Part shown: one piece after another, positions 1 through 7,158 of the stretch
How positions within the stretch are numbered: position 1 is the stretch's first letter
How the letters are laid out: each line of letters opens with the position of its first letter
Virus record (IMG/VR): IMGVR_UViG_3300046808_000947
Location: 1 to 25,691 of that record
Source: a virus
Reading direction: 5' to 3' (one strand)
DNA: 25,691 nucleotides
Notes under the pieces: model-generated
The model's database searches: none
What the model was told of the DNA's origin: nothing
What the model saw: the letters and a program-made list of their open reading frames with translations, nothing else
Made by a program: the position numbers and the translations under genes

Positions 1-2
1 CT

Positions 3-284
3 AATAGCAGTATAGCAGTTAATGGTAGTGGTCAAATTACGGGTATTGGTACGGGGGATAGTACTACAGTAGCTAATAGCCAAATTACTATTAGCAGTGG
101 AGCTATTCAAGGTATTGGAACAGGTGCTGGTACAACAGTTGCTAATAGCAGTATAGCAGTTAATGCTAGTGGACAAATTACTGGTATTGGTACTGGTAAT
201 AGTACTACAGTTGCTAATAATCAGATCACTATTAGTGGCGGAGCTATTCAAGGTATTGGGACAGGTGCTGGTACTGCCGTTGCT
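3..284 (+). repeat. 141-bp tandem repeat, two copies, inside the tail tip gene
   Basis: Copy 1 is 3-143 and copy 2 is 144-284, in frame with the coding sequence. Each unit encodes 47 residues made of two related half-repeats, one beginning NSSIAVN and the other NSQITIS, both running into GIGTG and ending TTVA or TAVA. A degenerate half-unit follows to about 340. The array probably extends left of the window. It probably forms a beta-rich shaft. Confidence 0.85.
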
Positions 285-1850
285 AATAATCAAATAACTC
301 TTAGTAGCACAGGTGCTTTAAGTGGTGCAGGCGGCGGTCAAATAACCACCCTAACAGCCTCTGATACCCGAAACACTAATCAAGCACCCAGCTGGTACTC
401 CATGGGAGTAACTGAAGAGTTTAAGACAAGAACCGCAATCGGTGCACCTGGTATATCCACATATGGTATACTGCGTACTGAAAAACCCTGGACAGATGCT
501 AGCGGCGGCGCGGTTATTCAAACCTTTAAAACACAAGAAGCAGAATATAAGCGTACCAGTGTTAGTGGTAATCATAGTCAGTGGAATGCCTGGACACCGA
601 AAATAGATCAAAAAATAGATGCTGATAATATAGAACGATTTATGGCACCCGATTCCATTGGTTCTACTTATATCGGTACTGATTTGCAATCTACAAACTA
701 TGTTGCAAACAGCACGGGCTGGAAAATAAACAAAAATACAGGTACTGCTGAATTTTCAAATGTTTTAGTTCGTGGCACAGTATACGCAAATGATGGCTTT
801 TTTAAAGGTAATATAACTGGTGCAACCGGCACTTTTGAAGGTGCTATTAAAGCTGGATCTCTTAATTTTGATGAAGCAAGCGGTAGTACTACACGATATT
901 ATGCTAACGCATCTATAACTGTACCTACAGGCATGACTAATCTTAAAGCTACTTTAGTAGGTGGCGGAGGAGGTGGTGCTTCAGGAACTAATGGTGCAGG
1001 TGGTGGTGGAGGTGGCGGTACTAGAACTGTTAATATTGCAGTAGTACCGGGGCAAATAGTAACGCTTGTTGTAGGTAGTGGCGGTGCCGTAGGAGCTAAT
1101 GGCAGCGCAACCACACTTACTTATGGCAGTACATATACAGCTGGGGGTGGTAGTGCTGGTAGTGGATTGTCTGGAGGTGCCGGTGGTACCGGAACAACCT
1201 CCGGTTTTGCTGGAAGTAACGGTTCTGCACAAGTAACCGGTACTGATGCCTACAACAATACTTATCTAGTTAGCCCTTCTGTTTATGGTGCTGGAGGTAA
1301 TTCGGGCGATAATTGGGGTGCTGGAGGTCAATCAGGTACAGGAAATAGTAGTACTAGTAATGGTGCTGGTACAGCCGGTGGTTTATACGGTGGTGGTGGT
1401 GGCGGAAATGCTGCAGGTGCCGCCGGATTTGCAATTATTGAGTTTGTAAGTGCTGGCGTTAGAATTACAACTCTAGCTAATGGAACTGGTACTAAAACAA
1501 TTCCTGTAAATACCATTATTGATGGAACTGCAAAAGCTTGGGTTAACTTTAACGGTACAGGTACCGCCGCGACATCTACAATTCGTGGCAGCTTTAACGT
1601 ATCAACTGTCACAGATCATGGAACAGGAGATTATACCATTAACTTTACAACTGCACTAGCTGATGCAAATTACGCAATTACTGGAACCTGCAATGCTAGA
1701 GCAAACCATCCAGTGAGGAGTGTGTCCATGAAAGAATCCACTACTCCAACTGCTTCATCAGTTCGTGTAACCACAGGTTCAACAGGTGGCTCAGGTATTG
1801 TTGGTATTCAAGAAGATTGCGAGTACGTCAATGTTGCTATCTTCCGATAA
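3..1850 (+). CDS. gpJ-like tail tip/central fibre protein, C-terminal part (5' end beyond window)
   Basis: The frame is open from the left edge, so the ATG at 402 is internal and the gene begins outside the window. The visible 615 residues start with Ser/Thr/Gly/Asn-rich tandem repeats (two 47-residue units). A segment reading STNYVANSTGWKINKNTG, then AEFSNVLVRGTVYA, follows; this pattern is typical of the central-fibre part of lambda gpJ-like tail tip proteins. After it comes a glycine-rich domain (about nt 950-1420) introduced by ITVPTG, as in phage Gly-rich adhesin modules, and a C-terminal beta domain with VNFNGTGT and GDYTINFTTALADANY, seen at the ends of many fibre proteins. The inferred role is host-receptor contact at the tail tip. 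Family membership is inferred from motifs only; the exact receptor-binding part is unknown. Confidence 0.75.
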   Translation, partial: NSSIAVNGSGQITGIGTGDSTTVANSQITISSGAIQGIGTGAGTTVANSSIAVNASGQITGIGTGNSTTVANNQITISGGAIQGIGTGAGTAVANNQITLSSTGALSGAGGGQITTLTASDTRNTNQAPSWYSMGVTEEFKTRTAIGAPGISTYGILRTEKPWTDASGGAVIQTFKTQEAEYKRTSVSGNHSQWNAWTPKIDQKIDADNIERFMAPDSIGSTYIGTDLQSTNYVANSTGWKINKNTGTAEFSNVLVRGTVYANDGFFKGNITGATGTFEGAIKAGSLNFDEASGSTTRYYANASITVPTGMTNLKATLVGGGGGGASGTNGAGGGGGGGTRTVNIAVVPGQIVTLVVGSGGAVGANGSATTLTYGSTYTAGGGSAGSGLSGGAGGTGTTSGFAGSNGSAQVTGTDAYNNTYLVSPSVYGAGGNSGDNWGAGGQSGTGNSSTSNGAGTAGGLYGGGGGGNAAGAAGFAIIEFVSAGVRITTLANGTGTKTIPVNTIIDGTAKAWVNFNGTGTAATSTIRGSFNVSTVTDHGTGDYTINFTTALADANYAITGTCNARANHPVRSVSMKESTTPTASSVRVTTGSTGGSGIVGIQEDCEYVNVAIFR

Positions 1851-1874
1851 TAAGGCAAAGGCCAACACCTGAGA

Positions 1875-1897
1875 TATAATATTTCACCGTTTATAAT
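1875..1897 (+). promoter_or_regulatory. two TATAAT hexamers in the 72-bp gap, possible weak promoter
   Basis: TATAAT occurs at 1875-1880 and again at 1892-1897, in the short AT-rich gap before the gene at 1923. Neither has a convincing -35 box 16-18 bp upstream (aaggca and ctgaga respectively). It could be a weak or phage-specific promoter, or simply AT-rich spacer. Confidence 0.25.
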
Positions 1898-1922
1898 AAC
1901 CTTAATATTTTTAGATAAAATT

Positions 1923-2117
1923 ATGGAAGAAAAACGTATTATATATCCTAGACCTGACGGAGGGGTGGATATAGTCATTCCAGTACCTACATCTGGAATG
2001 ACTATAGAACAAATAGTAGCAAAAGTAGTACCAGTAGATACTCCATATAAAATAGTCGACGTTAGTGATATTCCTGAAGACAGAACTTTTCGTAATGCAT
2101 GGGAGTATACACCTTGA
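1923..2117 (+). CDS. small tail-fibre-associated protein, function unknown
   Basis: A 64-residue protein containing IIYPRPDGGVDIVIPVP, then MTIEQIVAKVVP, PYKIVDVSDIPEDRTFRNAWE. From memory, proteins with this layout (a short beta start, then a tIE-iaAKdVP...PYkIVDvsDiP motif) recur directly downstream of tail tip/fibre genes in many phages, but no function is established. It lies 72 bp after the tail tip gene and overlaps the next gene's proposed start. No signal peptide or membrane segment is seen, and no clear Shine-Dalgarno precedes the ATG. A chaperone or assembly role is only a guess from position. Confidence 0.7.
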   Translation: MEEKRIIYPRPDGGVDIVIPVPTSGMTIEQIVAKVVPVDTPYKIVDVSDIPEDRTFRNAWEYTP

Positions 2118-2335
2118 TCACAATTAATTTGTCAAAAGCAAAAAATATTGCTCATGAAATTCGCAGACAAAAAAGATCAGAAGAATTTGCTCCGCTAGAT
2201 ATTCAAGCTACAATTCCTGCCTATGCCGCTCAAGCCGAAGCGGCTAGGCAAGAAATTCGTGATCGATATGCTCAAATGCAGATAAACATAGATGCAGCAA
2301 ATACTCCTGAACAATTAAAACAATTAATATCATGA
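2114..2335 (+). CDS. small tail-associated helical protein, TTG start proposed
   Basis: The product is highly charged and helical: MITINLSKAKNIAHEIRRQ at the start, then EFAPLDIQATIP and a C-terminal helix ending NTPEQLKQLIS (73 residues). Small phage proteins that begin MITINL.KAK.IAH and end with a similar Ala/Gln-rich helix are common behind tail fibre genes. I chose TTG at 2114 because it restores that start, overlaps the upstream stop as TTGA, and has GGGAG at 2101-2105 as ribosome binding site. An in-frame ATG at 2099 would add five residues (MGVYT). The gene is translationally coupled on both sides. Function is unknown; it is probably a tail accessory or assembly protein. Confidence 0.65.
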   Translation: MITINLSKAKNIAHEIRRQKRSEEFAPLDIQATIPAYAAQAEAARQEIRDRYAQMQINIDAANTPEQLKQLIS

Positions 2336-2619
2336 AGTACTTAATTTTACAAAAAACTTTTACGGATGGCAGAACACTAAGCTATCATAAAGTATATGAA
2401 TTAAATGTGTTGCCAGATAATTATGAAGTTAAGCTTGCTTCATATTATAATTTAAACAATTTAATGAATTCTGGTAAGCCTGATTTTATCTCTAGTATTT
2501 CACTGCCCAAAACTTCTGATACAGATACTTTATTAGAACAAATTGTATTATTACCGGATTGGCAGGGTGGAGACTTTGTAGATTTATCAAAACCACAACC
2601 ACTACCAGAAGATGTTTGA
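2332..2619 (+). CDS. hypothetical protein in tail operon
   Basis: A 95-residue protein starting MKYLILQKTF; I do not recognise a family. It is mixed alpha/beta, without membrane segments or cysteines, and its C-terminus is proline-rich and acidic (SKPQPLPEDV). Its ATG overlaps the preceding stop (ATGA) and its end overlaps the cupin gene by 8 bp, so it is translated as part of the coupled run 1923-3115. A tail accessory role is inferred from position only. Confidence 0.65.
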   Translation: MKYLILQKTFTDGRTLSYHKVYELNVLPDNYEVKLASYYNLNNLMNSGKPDFISSISLPKTSDTDTLLEQIVLLPDWQGGDFVDLSKPQPLPEDV

Positions 2620-3115
2620 TATACCTTTACAAAGATTATTGGGCCAAGTTCCAGAAACTTGGCCCGATCTAGAAACTTTTGTTAGTTGGTATATAAATAC
2701 TCAAATTCCTTTTCTTGTACCTAATGGCTGTGGCAGCGTAGTAACTGATGATGCAACCGCAATTTCTATATTTAGAAAAGAGCCCTATCAGGTAGAGTTT
2801 TATATAATTCATCCAAGGGTAAACATAAAGCTGCATTCTCATCCTGACGTAGAAACTTTTACAGTTATGTTGGGTGGAGAAAAAACAGCAACTACTGGAG
2901 ATTTTGGTACTTCTAATACCTTTAATAGAACTACTGTACCAAAAGTGCCTTATGGCCAAAAACACGGAAAATTTACTGATAGTGGTTTTTCTGGGGAAGG
3001 TTTTGCTATGCTTAGTTTTCAGAAATGGAGGGATGGTGTACCCATAACTTCAGCTGCTTTAAATTGGAAAGGACCCTCAGCCGGACCAATTCACGACAAG
3101 TTACTGGGTAGATAA
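2612..3115 (+). CDS. cupin-fold protein in the tail gene cluster
   Basis: The 167-residue product carries both cupin motifs. Motif 1 is H75-x-H77-x3-E81-x6-G88, within KLHSHPDVETFTVMLGG. Motif 2 is P113-x-G115-x2-H118, within VPYGQKHG. The four usual metal ligands (two His, Glu, His) are therefore all present, so a metal-binding beta-barrel is likely. Cupins cover enzymes (dioxygenases, isomerases, sugar epimerases) and pure binding proteins, and the sequence does not tell which. It overlaps the upstream gene by 8 bp and is followed after 2 bp by a structural gene, so it is expressed with tail proteins. It could be a virion component that binds a sugar, or an enzyme acting on host surface or virion. 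No signal peptide is seen. Confidence 0.7.
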   Translation: MFDIPLQRLLGQVPETWPDLETFVSWYINTQIPFLVPNGCGSVVTDDATAISIFRKEPYQVEFYIIHPRVNIKLHSHPDVETFTVMLGGEKTATTGDFGTSNTFNRTTVPKVPYGQKHGKFTDSGFSGEGFAMLSFQKWRDGVPITSAALNWKGPSAGPIHDKLLGR

Positions 3116-3117
3116 AT

Positions 3118-3945
3118 ATGCCAAATTTACGAATAGTACACACCAACATAGCAGATACAGCCACAGTCACTGCCAGTACAACTGCTGGCAGTTATGTAGC
3201 AGCAAACTTGCAAACTGATCTTAAAAGTCAGTTTCATCGCAGTACTGGTACATCGGTTACTTATACCCTAAGTTGGGCAAGTACTCAAACTGTACAGTGC
3301 GTAGCACTGCCATGTACCAACTTAACCGCCACAGCAACTATACAAGTACAACTGTATAGTGACCAAGCAGCTACCACACTTATTAGTGGCACTGATACTG
3401 GTGCCGTTGTAGCAGCAGCATCAACTCAAATTGCACAGTTCGCCAACCCAAATGGCAATCTTTTTGCGTATGGTTGTGTTACAAAAACAGTGCATTGGTA
3501 TGCCGCAAGTTATTCCGCAGTACGTGCAGTTAAAATTACACTTGTGGACACTAATAATCCTGTAGGCTATATTGACTGCGCTAGAATTGTTTGTGGCAGT
3601 TTTTGGCAGCCTACATATAATGCCAGCAAAGAAGGATTAGTTGTGTCTGTCACCGACACAACTACAACCACTCGTAACGATGCTGGCGACTTAATAAGCG
3701 AGCAAGGTTTTGTGTATGATCAAGTACAATTAAACTTAGACTTGTTAACAGATAGTGACCGTGATACACTGTTAGGCATTATACGTCGTCGTGGTGTTGC
3801 ACAAAATGTCCTGCTAAGCGTATTTCCTGATAATCGTACCAGTACTGAGTTTGCTTACTTAGTATACGGTAAGCGCAGTAATAGCAGTATTAATTATGTA
3901 TTGCCAGGTTTTAACAGTCACTCAATTGAAATTACTGGTTGGTAA
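3118..3945 (+). CDS. phage structural protein, beta-rich, tail-associated
   Basis: A 275-residue protein, rich in Thr, Ser, Ala and Val, with the alternating pattern of beta-sandwich virion proteins. The first two thirds (AANLQTDLKSQFHRSTG, TYTLSWASTQTVQCVALPCTNL, then YIDCARIVCG) resembles the discoidin-like carbohydrate-binding sandwiches often found in phage tail proteins. The last third (DLISEQGFVYDQVQLNLDLLTDSDRD and ending HSIEITGW) looks like a separate domain of tail or baseplate type. It is the last gene before an intrinsic terminator. Assignment to a virion structure is reasonable from composition and context; the precise role is not. Confidence 0.6.
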   Translation: MPNLRIVHTNIADTATVTASTTAGSYVAANLQTDLKSQFHRSTGTSVTYTLSWASTQTVQCVALPCTNLTATATIQVQLYSDQAATTLISGTDTGAVVAAASTQIAQFANPNGNLFAYGCVTKTVHWYAASYSAVRAVKITLVDTNNPVGYIDCARIVCGSFWQPTYNASKEGLVVSVTDTTTTTRNDAGDLISEQGFVYDQVQLNLDLLTDSDRDTLLGIIRRRGVAQNVLLSVFPDNRTSTEFAYLVYGKRSNSSINYVLPGFNSHSIEITGW

Positions 3946-3960
3946 ATTAATGCTAAGTTT

Positions 3961-3996
3961 AAAAAACACCTGTCCCACAAGGGCAGGTGTTTTTTT
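3961..3996 (+). terminator. intrinsic terminator after the first tail operon
   Basis: The stem pairs AACACCTG(T)CCC with GGGCAGGTGTT, with one bulged T and a four-base loop (ACAA), followed by a run of seven T. It lies 15 bp after the stop codon of the upstream gene and directly before a promoter, so it closes the transcription unit that includes the tail tip gene. Confidence 0.9.
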
Positions 3997-3999
3997 GTG

Positions 4000-4028
4000 T
4001 TGACCCTCAACTGCCTTTATGGTATAAT
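4000..4028 (+). promoter_or_regulatory. strong sigma-70 type promoter
   Basis: The -35 box is TTGACC (4000-4005; five of six match TTGACA). The -10 box is a perfect TATAAT (4023-4028) and the spacer is the optimal 17 bp. Transcription would start near 4035, about 55 bases before the GTG at 4091. It should be read by unmodified host RNA polymerase, so the genes from 4091 onward may be expressed independently of upstream late transcription, possibly early or in lysogeny-like states. Confidence 0.85.
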
Positions 4029-4090
4029 AAAGCAAATACGTGGATAAGTGTCTTCCACAAATAACCCGTTATTTAAGCTGGGAGATTGCA

Positions 4091-4540
4091 GTGAGCCTTA
4101 AATTTTTCCCAGAGCCTGATGTTAAAACGTTTATTGTTAACCAACAAACACAGCACTATGCCGGTCTACTAGCCACTACTGCGTTACTACTAAGCATTGG
4201 GTTTTTAATAGGTGCTCCTACAGAACGTCACAACTATCAAGCTCTTTATTCCATTATGCCTAGCACTGGCTGGGCTTTTTGTTTTTTTGTGTATTCGGCC
4301 TGTAAGTTTGCACAAGCAACAAAATTATTTACACCATTATTTGATATTGCAGCCAGCTTAGTTTTAGGCATCTGGCTTTGGAGTGCAATATTTGTAAGTT
4401 CTGTTGTATTAGACCCAACTGCTATGGCACCTATGGAACTAGTAATAGTAACACCGCTTTTAATTGAAAGCTACCAACTAGCACTAGATATATCCAGGTA
4501 CAGGGCGGCCAAATTGTTAGAGGATCAACATGAGCAATAA
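4091..4540 (+). CDS. multi-pass membrane protein of unknown function
   Basis: From GTG 4091 the product is 149 residues with about four hydrophobic segments: 24-42, 58-75, 84-107 and 113-131. A charged C-terminal tail ends KLLEDQHEQ. I prefer this GTG because TGGGAG lies a few bases upstream and the predicted transcript start is near 4035; the longer frame from GTG 4040 would leave essentially no leader. It is the first gene after the strong promoter and overlaps the following anchored coiled-coil gene by 11 bp, suggesting a functional pair. Size and topology fit a holin-like, antiholin-like or superinfection-exclusion protein, but no family is recognised. Confidence 0.65.
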   Translation: MSLKFFPEPDVKTFIVNQQTQHYAGLLATTALLLSIGFLIGAPTERHNYQALYSIMPSTGWAFCFFVYSACKFAQATKLFTPLFDIAASLVLGIWLWSAIFVSSVVLDPTAMAPMELVIVTPLLIESYQLALDISRYRAAKLLEDQHEQ

Positions 4541-4862
4541 TGCATTTGATTTTGCACAACTTGCTGCGGGTGCTGCTGCTGGTTTAATTGCTGTTGCTGT
4601 TTTTGCACAAAAGTTTTTAAATACTTGGCAAAGCAATAAGGCAGAAAATAGCGTTATAAACCTTATGCACACTGAACTAGAGCGCATGAGCGAACAAAAC
4701 AGTCACCTTAGTGAAGAATTAGGTAAATTGCAAGCAGAAGTAATTAAGTTAAACAGACAGTTGCGAGAGTTAACGCTGGAAAACCAAAAATTACATGCTG
4801 AAGTAGCTGCACTTAATTCAGAACTTGCAGGGTTGCATACTACACTAAGAAGGGACACCTAA
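4530..4862 (+). CDS. signal-anchored coiled-coil protein, possible inner-membrane spanin-like
   Basis: The 110-residue product has one N-terminal hydrophobic helix (about 8-27, Ala/Gly-rich). It is followed by a long heptad-type coiled coil from about 40 to 105 (LSEELGKLQAEVIKLNRQL and LENQKLHAEVAALNSELAG). This single anchor plus coiled coil is the layout of i-spanins such as Rz, and also of assorted phage membrane proteins. No embedded Rz1-like lipoprotein frame with a lipobox is evident, and the lysis genes lie 9.5 kb away, so spanin identity is weak. The ATG overlaps the end of the membrane-protein gene; AGAGGA upstream is a fair ribosome binding site. It is followed after 1 bp by a tail gene. 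Confidence 0.6.
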   Translation: MSNNAFDFAQLAAGAAAGLIAVAVFAQKFLNTWQSNKAENSVINLMHTELERMSEQNSHLSEELGKLQAEVIKLNRQLRELTLENQKLHAEVAALNSELAGLHTTLRRDT

Positions 4863-4863
4863 T

Positions 4864-5448
4864 ATGGCAGCTCCAGCAAAAGTTAACTTTAAAGTATATC
4901 AAGGCAGCACTTTTCGTGAAGTATTTCGTTGGGAAAGTGCATTAAAAACTTACTTACCAATTACCGGCATCACAAAAGCTGCACCAGCAGTTGTTAGTTG
5001 TACAGGCACATTACCACCAGTTGGTTGGCGTGCCAAAGTAACTGGTGTGTTAGGCATGAAAGAAATTAACAGCGATGAGTATCGTGTAGTAACTGATACC
5101 GGTTCGGGCACAGTTACTTTTAATTCAATTAATGCCAGTGGCTATAATACATATACCAGTGGTGGTATACTAGAATACAATACTCCTATTGACCTAGCTA
5201 ACTATACTGGCCGATTACAAATTCGTCCTAGCGTTGCAAGCAGCACTACAATATTAGAACTTACTTCACAAAATGGTGGCATTGTAATTGACAATGTGTT
5301 AAAAACTATCACAGTATTAATGACTGCACAACAAACACAAGCATTGTCATTTAGCGCAGCTGTATACAGCTTAGAACTTGTGGTTGGGACTGAAGTAACA
5401 ACGTTCAGCAGCGGTAATGTAAGCTTAGTACAGGAGGTAACACGATGA
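4864..5448 (+). CDS. baseplate/tail structural protein
   Basis: A 194-residue beta-rich protein. The N-terminus (FKVYQGSTFREVFRWE) followed by PIDLANYTGRLQIRPS and a GGIVIDNVLKTITVLMT stretch is a layout I associate with small phage structural proteins of baseplate/upper-fibre attachment type (compare the BppU-like N-terminal domain of lactococcal phages; resemblance by motif, not alignment). Its stop overlaps the next start (ATGA), and the end of the gene contains the AGGAGG used by the next gene. It precedes three fibre-type genes, which fits a connector between baseplate and fibres. Confidence 0.55.
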   Translation: MAAPAKVNFKVYQGSTFREVFRWESALKTYLPITGITKAAPAVVSCTGTLPPVGWRAKVTGVLGMKEINSDEYRVVTDTGSGTVTFNSINASGYNTYTSGGILEYNTPIDLANYTGRLQIRPSVASSTTILELTSQNGGIVIDNVLKTITVLMTAQQTQALSFSAAVYSLELVVGTEVTTFSSGNVSLVQEVTR

Positions 5449-5717
5449 CAACTGAAACTGTTGTTGTAAGTTCCATACAAACGGTTACTAGTACTAGTAG
5501 TGAGACTTTAACAGTTGTACAAGAACAAACAAATCCTGTGATTGTAGTTGGCGGGATTATGGGGCCACCAGGACCAAGTAGTAATGTTAGTGGTAGCAGT
5601 GATGTAGATATCACTGGTTTACAAGATGGCAGCATGTTGGTATATAATGCAGCAAGCAGTAAATGGCAAGCTACTACGCTACTTGAAAAACAAGTAATAA
5701 ATGCTGGATTTTTCTAA
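5445..5717 (+). CDS. short collagen-like fibre protein
   Basis: A 90-residue protein with a Val/Thr/Ser-rich N-terminus, a short collagen-like element (GIMGPPGPS), then DVDITGLQDGSMLVYNAASS followed by KWQATTLLEKQ and a hydrophobic end. The L.DGS.LVYN...KW.ATT motif is common in phage fibre proteins downstream of collagen-like Gly-X-Y stretches. An unusually strong ribosome binding site, AGGAGG at 5432-5437 with 7-base spacing, supports high expression. It probably forms a trimeric fibre segment or fibre-fibre joint. The Gly-X-Y element is very short, so a real collagen helix is doubtful. Confidence 0.65.
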   Translation: MTTETVVVSSIQTVTSTSSETLTVVQEQTNPVIVVGGIMGPPGPSSNVSGSSDVDITGLQDGSMLVYNAASSKWQATTLLEKQVINAGFF

Positions 5718-5727
5718 GGAATTATAA

Positions 5728-7134
5728 ATGAGTTCAGTTTTAAAGATAAAAAGATCTAGCGGCTCTGCATCGCCCGGCGCACTTGGTCAAGGTGAGTTAG
5801 CATACAGTTGGGATGAGTCTGGCAGTTTTGCACTAGGTAAATTGTGGATCGGTACTGGCAATGAAACATTAGGCGCTGCTGCTAATATACATGTAATTGG
5901 CGGTAAGTATTTTACTGACATGTTAGACCATACTCGTGGTGTATTAACTGCCAGTAGTGCACTAACAGTTGATAGTAACAGCAAACTAGACCAACTAAAA
6001 GTTGACAACTTAGATTTTAATGGCAATACTATTAGTGCAACCGATGCTAACGGTAGTATTACACTAACACCATTAGGTACAGGTTCGGTTAACGTAAGTG
6101 GTTTTAAAATTACCAGTGTTGCTGATCCTGTTAGCGATACTGATGCTGCCAATAAGCGTTATGTAGATAGTGCTCGTAGTGGTCTAGACGTAAAACAAAG
6201 TGTACGTGCTGCTACAACTGCAAATATTACGCTAAGTGGTACACAAACCATTGATGGTGTTGCACTAATAGCTGGTGATCGTGTACTAGTAAAAGATCAA
6301 ACTAACGCAACAGAAAACGGTATTTATGATGTAGCTAGTGGTGCTTGGGCACGTAGTAGTGATGCTGATAATAGCCCTGGTTCAGAAGTTACTAGTGGCA
6401 TGTTTACTTTTGTGGAAAATGGTACAGCAAACGATAACATTGGTTACGTACTTACTACCACAAACCCAATTACACTTGGATCAACCAACTTAACATTTAC
6501 TGCTTTTAGTAGTGCTGGTGCAATTACTGCTGGTTTAGGCCTAACAAAAACTGGTGATACATTAGACGTTAATGTTGGTGGTGGCATTGAAATTGTTAGC
6601 GATACGGTACAATTAGCAAGCTCAGTTGCTGGTGCGGGTTTAACATTAAGTACTGGAGTTCTTGCGGTTGGTGCTGGTACAGGTATTACAGTTGGTGCTG
6701 ATACAGTTGGTTTAACTGGTCAAGCTCTTAGCTTACACAACCAAACTACTGCTGGATTCTTTGTTCGTACTAGTGGTGCTAGTATTACAGCCCGCTCAAT
6801 TGCTACAAGCGGTACTGGTATTAGTGTTGCTGATGGTGATGGCAGTGCTGCTAATCCCACACTTTCGCTTAGTGCTGCATTAAGCACAGTTGGCGGTTTA
6901 ACTCCCACAGCCGATAGTTTTGCTTACTACACTGGTGCTAGTACTGCTAGTTTAGCAACCGTTACTAGTTTTGCTAGGTCCATCTTAGATGATGTAGATG
7001 CTAGTGCTGTTAGAACAACTCTAGGATTAGGTACACTAAGCACACAAAACTCAAACAATGTAACAATTACAGGTGGTTCTATAACCAACCTTACAACACT
7101 TGATGGTGTTACGCTAGATGGTGGCACTTACTAA
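5728..7134 (+). CDS. tail fibre protein 1
   Basis: A 468-residue fibre protein. The N-terminus (LKIKRSSGSASPGALGQGEL) is an attachment motif common to phage fibres and is shared with the next gene. A segment ending DAANKRYVDSARSGLDVKQS leads into a conserved fibre domain at about 150-260 (SGTQTIDGVALIAGDRVLVK, TENGIYDV). Thr/Gly/Ala/Val-rich beta-repeats follow to the C-terminus, with VRTTLGLGTLSTQ, a motif frequent near fibre ends. AAGGA seven bases before the ATG is the ribosome binding site. The role is virion fibre, probably trimeric; whether it carries the receptor-binding tip or joins to the next protein cannot be decided. No catalytic motif of a depolymerase is visible. Confidence 0.8.
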   Translation: MSSVLKIKRSSGSASPGALGQGELAYSWDESGSFALGKLWIGTGNETLGAAANIHVIGGKYFTDMLDHTRGVLTASSALTVDSNSKLDQLKVDNLDFNGNTISATDANGSITLTPLGTGSVNVSGFKITSVADPVSDTDAANKRYVDSARSGLDVKQSVRAATTANITLSGTQTIDGVALIAGDRVLVKDQTNATENGIYDVASGAWARSSDADNSPGSEVTSGMFTFVENGTANDNIGYVLTTTNPITLGSTNLTFTAFSSAGAITAGLGLTKTGDTLDVNVGGGIEIVSDTVQLASSVAGAGLTLSTGVLAVGAGTGITVGADTVGLTGQALSLHNQTTAGFFVRTSGASITARSIATSGTGISVADGDGSAANPTLSLSAALSTVGGLTPTADSFAYYTGASTASLATVTSFARSILDDVDASAVRTTLGLGTLSTQNSNNVTITGGSITNLTTLDGVTLDGGTY

Positions 7135-7158
7135 TTAGCGGCCTTTTTAGGAACAACT

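Noticed and set aside
899-1612. Long - strand open frames opposite the glycine-rich region (Pro/Ala/Thr-rich products)
   Set aside because: They are antisense shadows of GGN codons; low-complexity composition and no ribosome binding sites.
4040-4090. Longer start (GTG 4040) for the membrane protein
   Set aside because: It would lie only a few bases from the predicted transcription start and has no ribosome binding site; GTG 4091 has TGGGAG upstream.
4530-4862. Embedded Rz1-like lipoprotein in another frame of the coiled-coil gene
   Set aside because: No alternative-frame ORF with a lipobox could be identified, so a classical spanin pair is not called.
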